Source: JAVVPO01 sp036655715
Lineage (GTDB): Bacteria; Bacillota; Clostridia; Lachnospirales; Cellulosilyticaceae
Reading direction: 5' to 3'
Assembly: GCA_036655715.1 (NCBI GenBank)
Contig: JAVVPO010000013.1
Location: 1-38,071, forward strand
Length of the DNA: 38,071 bases
This document shows, one piece after another, positions 32,924 to 38,071 of the stretch. A program made the position numbers and the translations under genes. Every line of letters begins with the position of its first letter. The stretch's first letter is position 1. A model generated the notes under the pieces. That model saw only the letters and a program-made list of their open reading frames with translations. It ran no database searches and was not told where the DNA came from.

Positions 32924-33134
32924 GATTACGATGAAAAAGAAAAGTAATAAAATCCAGGGGTATCAGCGAGATTGGAAAAGTGTGAGCCAATTACTACTCG
33001 TTTTATGAAGGGAACTTTGGAGTAATCATTTCAAAAAGAGGAATACTTTTATTTAAGTATTCAATAAGGGTGGAACCGCGGAAGCTATGCCTTTCGTCCC
33101 TTGCTATTAAAGCAGGGGGCGAAAGGCTTTTTTG
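32924..33134 (+). promoter_or_regulatory. Glycine T-box riboswitch controlling glyS
   Basis: Leader RNA that senses uncharged tRNA-Gly. The base of stem I is GATTAC (32924-32929) with GTAATC (33022-33027). The specifier loop has AGTA on its 5' side and GAAGGGAAC on its 3' side, giving GGG (33010-33012) or GGA (33011-33013), both Gly codons. The T-box TGGAACCGCGG is at 33072-33082. The terminator stem is 33090-33105 with 33113-33128, followed by six T (33129-33134). glyS starts 35 nt later. Confidence 0.93.
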
Positions 33135-33169
33135 TGTCCACAAATATGAAAATACAGGAGGAATAAAAA

Positions 33170-34552
33170 ATGGAAAACAATATGCAGCAAATTGTAGCGG
33201 TTGCAAAATCTAGAGGATTTGTATACCCAGGATCTGAAATTTATGGAGGGCTTGCAAATACTTGGGACTACGGCCCACTTGGCGTAGAACTTAAAAATAA
33301 CGTAAAAAAGGCTTGGTGGAAAAAATTCATTCAAGAGAGTCCTTACAATGTAGGGGTAGATTGTGCGATTCTTATGAATCCGCAAGCATGGGTAGCATCA
33401 GGGCACGTAGGCGGATTTGCCGATCCTCTTATGGACTGTAAAGAATGTAAAGAAAGATTCCGAGCAGATAAAATCATTGAAGATTTCTGCCATGAAAAAG
33501 GTGAAGATGTAGTAGTTGATGGATGGAGCAACGATAAAATGAAAGCATTCATCGACGATAATGCTATTGTTTGTCCAAGTTGTGGTAAACACAATTACAC
33601 AGATATTAGACAATTCAACCTTATGTTCAAAACATTCCAAGGGGTAACAGAAGATACTAAAAACGTTGTGTACTTAAGACCAGAAACAGCACAAGGTATC
33701 TTTGTAAACTTCAAAAATGTACAAAGAACAAGTAGAAAGAAAGTACCATTTGGTATTGGTCAAGTTGGTAAATCTTTCAGAAATGAAATTACACCAGGTA
33801 ACTTCATTTTTAGAACACGTGAATTTGAACAAATGGAATTAGAATTCTTCTGTAAACCAGGTACAGATATTGAGTGGTTTAATTACTGGAAAGATTACTG
33901 TAAAAACTGGTTACTTAACTTAGGTGTGACACAAGATCACATGAGAATTCGTGACCATTCAGCAGAAGAATTATCTCACTACAGTAATGCAACTTCAGAT
34001 ATTGAGTTTATGTTCCCATTTGGATGGGGAGAATTATGGGGAATTGCTAGCCGTACTGACTTTGACCTTAAGCAACATCAGACACATTCAGGTCAAGATA
34101 TGAGCTACTTTGATCCTACAACAAACGAGAAATATGTACCATACTGTATCGAGCCATCACTTGGAGCTGACCGTGTAACATTAGCATTCCTTTGTGAAGC
34201 TTATGATGAGGAAACTTTAGAAGATGGAGATACAAGAACTGTATTTAGATTCCATCCAGCACTTGCACCAGTAAAAGCTGCTATTCTTCCATTATCTAAA
34301 AAATTGTCAGAGCAGGCAACAGAAGTTTATCAGACACTTGCAAAACAATTCAATGTAGAATTTGATGAAACAGGTTCAATTGGTAAGAGATATAGACGTC
34401 AAGATGAAATCGGAACACCATTCTGTATTACATTCGATTTTGACTCATTAGAAGACAAAATGGTAACAGTAAGAAATAGAGATACTATGGCACAAGAACG
34501 TATTTCTATCGAAAACTTAGTGACATATATTCAAGAAAGAATGGAATTTTGA
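33170..34552 (+). CDS. glyS: Glycyl-tRNA synthetase, single-chain (alpha2) type
   Basis: Class II synthetase charging tRNA-Gly. One-chain dimeric form (archaeal/eukaryotic-like, also in many Firmicutes and actinobacteria), not the alpha2-beta2 bacterial form. Motifs: KSRGFVYPGSEIYGGLANTW, FNLMFKTFQG, LRPETAQGIFVNFKN, FRTREFEQMELEFFC, and class II motif 3 in PSLGADRVTLAFLCEA. Two CxxC pairs (CKEC, CPSC) suggest a zinc knuckle in the insertion. An anticodon-binding domain lies from about residue 365. 460 aa, full length. AGGAGG precedes ATG 33170; transcription is under the T-box. Confidence 0.97.
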   Translation: MENNMQQIVAVAKSRGFVYPGSEIYGGLANTWDYGPLGVELKNNVKKAWWKKFIQESPYNVGVDCAILMNPQAWVASGHVGGFADPLMDCKECKERFRADKIIEDFCHEKGEDVVVDGWSNDKMKAFIDDNAIVCPSCGKHNYTDIRQFNLMFKTFQGVTEDTKNVVYLRPETAQGIFVNFKNVQRTSRKKVPFGIGQVGKSFRNEITPGNFIFRTREFEQMELEFFCKPGTDIEWFNYWKDYCKNWLLNLGVTQDHMRIRDHSAEELSHYSNATSDIEFMFPFGWGELWGIASRTDFDLKQHQTHSGQDMSYFDPTTNEKYVPYCIEPSLGADRVTLAFLCEAYDEETLEDGDTRTVFRFHPALAPVKAAILPLSKKLSEQATEVYQTLAKQFNVEFDETGSIGKRYRRQDEIGTPFCITFDFDSLEDKMVTVRNRDTMAQERISIENLVTYIQERMEF

Positions 34553-34605
34553 TTATTTTGTGTAAAAAACAGTTAACTTAATTGTCTAAAATTAATATAA
34601 ATTAT

Positions 34606-34675
34606 AAAATACTCTAGTCAAGAAAGAATTTTGTGTTATAATAAAATTCGAGTAAGGAAATAGAGTATTTTTTTT
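34606..34675 (+). promoter_or_regulatory. Nested inverted repeats around the ppdK promoter
   Basis: The outer repeat (34606-34615 with 34662-34671) is followed by a T-run to 34675. The inner repeat GAATTTT (34626-34632) with AAAATTC (34643-34649) flanks an extended -10 element, TGTTATAAT (34634-34642). A transcript reading through from glyS could form the whole hairpin and stop; one starting at the inner promoter could not. Alternatively the inner repeat is an operator. Confidence 0.5.
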
Positions 34676-34737
34676 ATATTCGTCGCTGATTTAGAAAGTT
34701 CATCTATTTTCAAAACAATACTAGGAGGTTATTTGAC

Positions 34738-37362
34738 ATGGGCCAAAAATGGGTTTATATGTTTAAAGTTGGAGAGGCAAAAAATAAAAATCTTCTTGGT
34801 GGAAAAGGAGCAAACCTTGCAGATATGACACAACTTGGGTTACCAATTCCACAAGGCTTTATCGTAACAACAGAAGCCTGTACTGAATACTACAATAATG
34901 GAAAAGCTCTTTCAGAAGAAGTTGAAAACCAAATTAGAGAAAGCCTTAAAGAATTAGAGATTGAATCTGGCAAAAAATTTGGTGATATAGAAAATCCTTT
35001 ACTTGTATCAGTTCGTTCCGGAGCTAGAGTATCTATGCCTGGTATGATGGATACAGTACTTAACTTAGGTCTTACAGACTTAGCAGTAGAAGGATTAGCT
35101 AAAAAAACAGGCAATGAAAGATTCGCATATGATTCATATCGTCGTTTCATTCAAATGTTCTCAGACGTAGTCATGGAAATACCTAAGCCACGTTTTGAAA
35201 AAATTATTGATGGAATCAAAGAAGAAAAAGGTGTAACTCTTGATACAGATCTTACTGCAGAAGATTTAAAAGAGTTAGTTGCTAGATTTAAAGCTTTATA
35301 TGAAGAAGAAAAAGGGGAAGAATTCCCACAAGATCCAGAAGCACAATTAATGGAATCTATCAAAGCGGTATTCCGTTCATGGATGAATCCTCGTGCCAAT
35401 GTTTACAGAAGAATGAATGATTATCCAGCAAGTTGGGGAACAGCAGTAAATGTACAAATGATGGTATTTGGTAACATGGGAAATACTTCAGGTACAGGTG
35501 TTGCATTTACAAGAAACCCATCTACAGGTGAAAATAAAATTTATGGTGAATACTTAATCAATGCACAAGGTGAAGACGTTGTAGCTGGTATTCGTACACC
35601 AAATCCAATTACACAACTTGAGCAAGATATGCCAGAAGTATATGAAGAGTTTATGGCAATCTCAAACAAACTTGAAAATCACTACCGTGATATGCAAGAT
35701 ATGGAGTTCACAGTTGAAGAAGGAAAACTGTACTTCTTACAAACACGTAATGGTAAAAGAACAGCTGAAGCAGCTCTAAGAATCGCTGTTGAATTAGTTG
35801 CAGATGGAACTATCACAGAGAAAGAAGCAGTACTTCGTGTAGAACCAAAACAATTAGATCAATTACTTCACCCAATGTTTGATCCTAAAGCATTAAAAGC
35901 AGCTCATGTGATTGGTAAAGCATTACCAGCATCACCAGGAGCAGCAGCAGGTAAAGTGTATTTTACAGCTGAAGATGCAAAAAATGCAGGAGCAGCAGGT
36001 GAGAGAGTTATCTTAGTTCGTCTTGAGACATCTCCAGAAGATATCGAAGGAATGGCAGCAGCTCGTGGTATCTTAACAGTACGTGGAGGCATGACATCAC
36101 ATGCAGCAGTAGTAGCGCGTGGTATGGGTACATGTTGCGTATCTGGATGTGGAGAAATCAAAATAAGTGAAGAAGAGAAATACTTCCAATTAGGCGGAAA
36201 TACATATAGAGAAGGCGATTACATATCACTAGATGGTTCAACAGGAAACATCTATGGTGAAGATATTTCAACAATAGACCCAGAAATCACAGGTGATTTC
36301 GAAACATTTATGAGCTGGGCAGATCAGTACCGTGTACTTAAAGTACGTACCAATGCAGATACACCAAAAGATGCACAAAATGCAGTAAGATTTGGTGCGG
36401 AAGGTATCGGACTTTGCCGTACAGAGCACATGTTCTTCGAAGAAGATCGTATCATGAAAGTACGTAAAATGATTGTTGCAAAAACAGAAGCAGAAAGAAG
36501 AGAAGCATTAAATGCACTTCTTCCACTTCAAAAAGGTGACTTCGTAGGAATCTATGAAGCTATGGAAGAAAGACCTGTAACTGTTCGTCTTTTAGACCCA
36601 CCATTACATGAATTCTTACCACATTCAGATGAAGATATTACAGCTCTCGCAGTAGAGATGGGTATCACATTTGAAGATTTAAAAGCAACAGTAGAATCAT
36701 TACATGAGTTTAATCCAATGATGGGACACAGGGGATGCCGTCTTTCAGTTTCTTATCCAGAAATTGCAGAGATGCAAGCACGTGCAGTTATTGAAGCAGC
36801 AATCAAGGTGAAACAAGAAAAAGGATTCAACATCATTCCTGAGATTATGATTCCACTTATTGGAGATAAAAAAGAATTACAATATGTTAAAAATATTGTA
36901 GTAACTGCAGCTGATAAAGCAATTGAAGAAGCTGGTATAGAGCTCAAATACTCAGTAGGAACAATGATTGAAATCCCACGTGCAGCTGTAACAGCTGATC
37001 AAATTGCAGAAGAAGCTGAATTCTTCTCATTTGGAACAAATGACTTAACACAAATGACATTTGGATTCTCACGTGATGATGCAGGTAAATTCCTAGAAGA
37101 TTACTATGCAAAAGGTGTATATGAATCAGATCCATTTGCTAGACTTGACCAAAATGGGGTAGGTGTTCTAGTTCAAATGGCAGTAGAAAAAGGAAGAAAA
37201 GTTCGTCCAAATATCAAGCTAGGTATCTGTGGTGAGCATGGCGGAGATCCATCATCTATTGAATTCTGCCATAACTTAGGACTTAACTATGTATCTTGTT
37301 CTCCGTTCCGTGTACCTATTGCACGTTTAGCAGCAGCACAAGCAGCATTGAAAAATAGCTAA
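34738..37362 (+). CDS. ppdK: Pyruvate, phosphate dikinase
   Basis: Interconverts PEP, AMP and PPi with pyruvate, ATP and Pi; in anaerobes often a PPi-saving glycolytic enzyme. The N-terminal ATP-grasp domain begins with LLGGKGANLADMTQLGLPIP and has SVRSGARVSMPGMMDTVLNL. The swivelling domain carries the phosphorylated His455 in GGMTSHAAVVARGMGT. The C-terminal PEP/pyruvate TIM barrel carries Cys831 in LGICGEHGGDP. Both positions equal those numbered in the Clostridium symbiosum enzyme. 874 aa, full length. AGGAGG precedes ATG 34738. Codon use is even and biased as in highly expressed genes. Confidence 0.97.
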   Translation: MGQKWVYMFKVGEAKNKNLLGGKGANLADMTQLGLPIPQGFIVTTEACTEYYNNGKALSEEVENQIRESLKELEIESGKKFGDIENPLLVSVRSGARVSMPGMMDTVLNLGLTDLAVEGLAKKTGNERFAYDSYRRFIQMFSDVVMEIPKPRFEKIIDGIKEEKGVTLDTDLTAEDLKELVARFKALYEEEKGEEFPQDPEAQLMESIKAVFRSWMNPRANVYRRMNDYPASWGTAVNVQMMVFGNMGNTSGTGVAFTRNPSTGENKIYGEYLINAQGEDVVAGIRTPNPITQLEQDMPEVYEEFMAISNKLENHYRDMQDMEFTVEEGKLYFLQTRNGKRTAEAALRIAVELVADGTITEKEAVLRVEPKQLDQLLHPMFDPKALKAAHVIGKALPASPGAAAGKVYFTAEDAKNAGAAGERVILVRLETSPEDIEGMAAARGILTVRGGMTSHAAVVARGMGTCCVSGCGEIKISEEEKYFQLGGNTYREGDYISLDGSTGNIYGEDISTIDPEITGDFETFMSWADQYRVLKVRTNADTPKDAQNAVRFGAEGIGLCRTEHMFFEEDRIMKVRKMIVAKTEAERREALNALLPLQKGDFVGIYEAMEERPVTVRLLDPPLHEFLPHSDEDITALAVEMGITFEDLKATVESLHEFNPMMGHRGCRLSVSYPEIAEMQARAVIEAAIKVKQEKGFNIIPEIMIPLIGDKKELQYVKNIVVTAADKAIEEAGIELKYSVGTMIEIPRAAVTADQIAEEAEFFSFGTNDLTQMTFGFSRDDAGKFLEDYYAKGVYESDPFARLDQNGVGVLVQMAVEKGRKVRPNIKLGICGEHGGDPSSIEFCHNLGLNYVSCSPFRVPIARLAAAQAALKNS

Positions 37363-37381
37363 TTTTATAGTGAAAAATACT

Positions 37382-37410
37382 AACCCTGCATAGATTATGC
37401 AGGGTTTTTT
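37382..37410 (+). terminator. Intrinsic terminator after ppdK
   Basis: An 11-bp stem (37382-37392 with 37396-37406), 3-nt loop GAT, with a T-run of six from 37405. Confidence 0.92.
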
Positions 37411-37493
37411 GTGGATGTATACAAACTTGATTTCTAAAAAGAGGAAATAGAGAACCTGTGTGGTATTTATATAGAGTATGGAGGTGTCAAGGT

Positions 37494-38071
37494 ATGTGTT
37501 ATAGAATGATGCAAGAAGAGTTAGAAAAAAATTCTTTAAGTATTTATGCTATGCAATCTGCATATTCTAAAGGAAGACAAACATTAGAAGAAGAATGTGA
37601 AGTCAGAACAGCTTTTCAAAGAGATAGAGATCGTATTCTTCATTCTAAAGCATTTAGAAGGCTTGCGCATAAGACACAAGTATTCATTGCGCCAGAAGGT
37701 GATCATTATCGTACAAGGCTTACACACACTTTAGAAGTTGCACAAATATCTAGAACGATTGCAAGAGCACTTAGACTTAATGAAGATTTAACAGAAGCTA
37801 TTGCACTTGGGCACGATTTAGGTCATACACCGTTTGGGCATACTGGAGAGCATGTATTAGCTAAATTTACAACACCTAGTTTTTCACATAATGAGCAAAG
37901 TCTTAGAATTGTAGAAAAATTAGAAAGAGAAGGTAAAGGGCTAAACTTAACATGGGAAGTAAGAAATGGTATACTTCATCATCAAACATCAGGAAGTCCA
38001 AGTACACTTGAGGGAAAAATTGTTCAGATATCAGACAAAATAGCCTATATCAATCATGATATAGATGATGC
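37494..38071 (+). CDS. dGTP triphosphohydrolase-like HD protein, 3' end outside window
   Basis: Open from ATG 37494 (GGAGGTG at 37480-37486) to the window end: 192 codons, C-terminal part missing. HD-domain phosphohydrolase of the deoxyguanosinetriphosphatase-like family, which removes triphosphate from dNTPs. Metal ligands appear in RTRLTHTLEVAQ (His), ALGHDLGHTPFGH (His-Asp) and the later Asp in VQISDKIAYINHDIDD. The lead RTAFQRDRDRILHSKAFRRL is typical. Clostridial homologues often precede dnaG and rpoD, so those are expected beyond the edge. Confidence 0.92.
   Translation, partial: MCYRMMQEELEKNSLSIYAMQSAYSKGRQTLEEECEVRTAFQRDRDRILHSKAFRRLAHKTQVFIAPEGDHYRTRLTHTLEVAQISRTIARALRLNEDLTEAIALGHDLGHTPFGHTGEHVLAKFTTPSFSHNEQSLRIVEKLEREGKGLNLTWEVRNGILHHQTSGSPSTLEGKIVQISDKIAYINHDIDD

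Noticed and set aside
33398..33640. Minus-strand frames across the start of glyS
   Set aside because: Overlapping shadows of the synthetase coding region; no promoter or ribosome site.
1..38071. CRISPR arrays, insertion sequences, prophage, toxin-antitoxin or defence loci
   Set aside because: I found no spaced direct repeats, transposase, integrase or phage genes, or recognisable toxin pairs anywhere in the window.

Overview
The window is a gene-dense, AT-rich stretch of a low-GC Gram-positive chromosome. The gene set (sigma-K, RNase J, IreB, DUF1292 proteins, single-chain GlyRS behind a T-box, pyruvate phosphate dikinase, M18 aminopeptidase) points to a spore-forming anaerobic member of the Clostridia. 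A relative of Lachnospiraceae/Cellulosilyticum is my best guess, inferred from gene content and order only. I see no phage, insertion sequence, CRISPR array or rRNA, and only one tRNA.

Layout. 23-4614 (+) carries mtaB, ireB, ruvX, a DUF1292 gene, fur and the RNase J gene. fur has a consensus promoter overlapped by a good Fur box. 4663-9097 (-) holds sigK with a recognisable sigma-K-type promoter, then mltG, a doubtful small ORF, trmR and trhP. The last two form a complete two-step tRNA U34 modification pathway and overlap by 14 nt. 9248-14623 (+) holds an L,D-transpeptidase, an M18 aminopeptidase, a cyclophilin, a dipeptidase and a DUF1292 protein with a Cys/His-rich head. That gene ends in a perfect 64-bp palindrome followed by about 225 bp of apparently decayed sequence. 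14911-16168 is a membrane-anchored cyclophilin overlapping a small potassium-channel-like gene.

16278-24946 (+) is a long co-directional block: a topoisomerase IV-like pair (parE, parC), proB, a DUF896 gene, 5-formyltetrahydrofolate cyclo-ligase, proA, and ruvAB behind its own LexA box. 25131-30636 (+) is a division and envelope block: zapA, a long U32/DUF3656 protein, a RodA/FtsW polymerase and a class B penicillin-binding protein. 30754-38071 contains a Nudix hydrolase, tRNA-Leu(CAA) on the minus strand, an ECF sigma/anti-sigma pair, a glycine T-box with glyS, ppdK, and the first 192 codons of a dGTPase-like gene cut by the window end.

Most of this is conserved housekeeping DNA, and I found no convincing new multi-gene system. 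The most rewarding parts are regulatory: the Fur box at fur, the sigma-K promoter on sigK, the LexA box at ruvAB, paired operators before the metal-binding DUF1292 gene, the 64-bp palindrome, and nested inverted repeats around the ppdK promoter. At protein level the points of interest are a very short sigma-K pro-sequence, an L,D-transpeptidase with Gln replacing the motif His, and a topoisomerase IV A subunit with Ala at the main quinolone-contact position.
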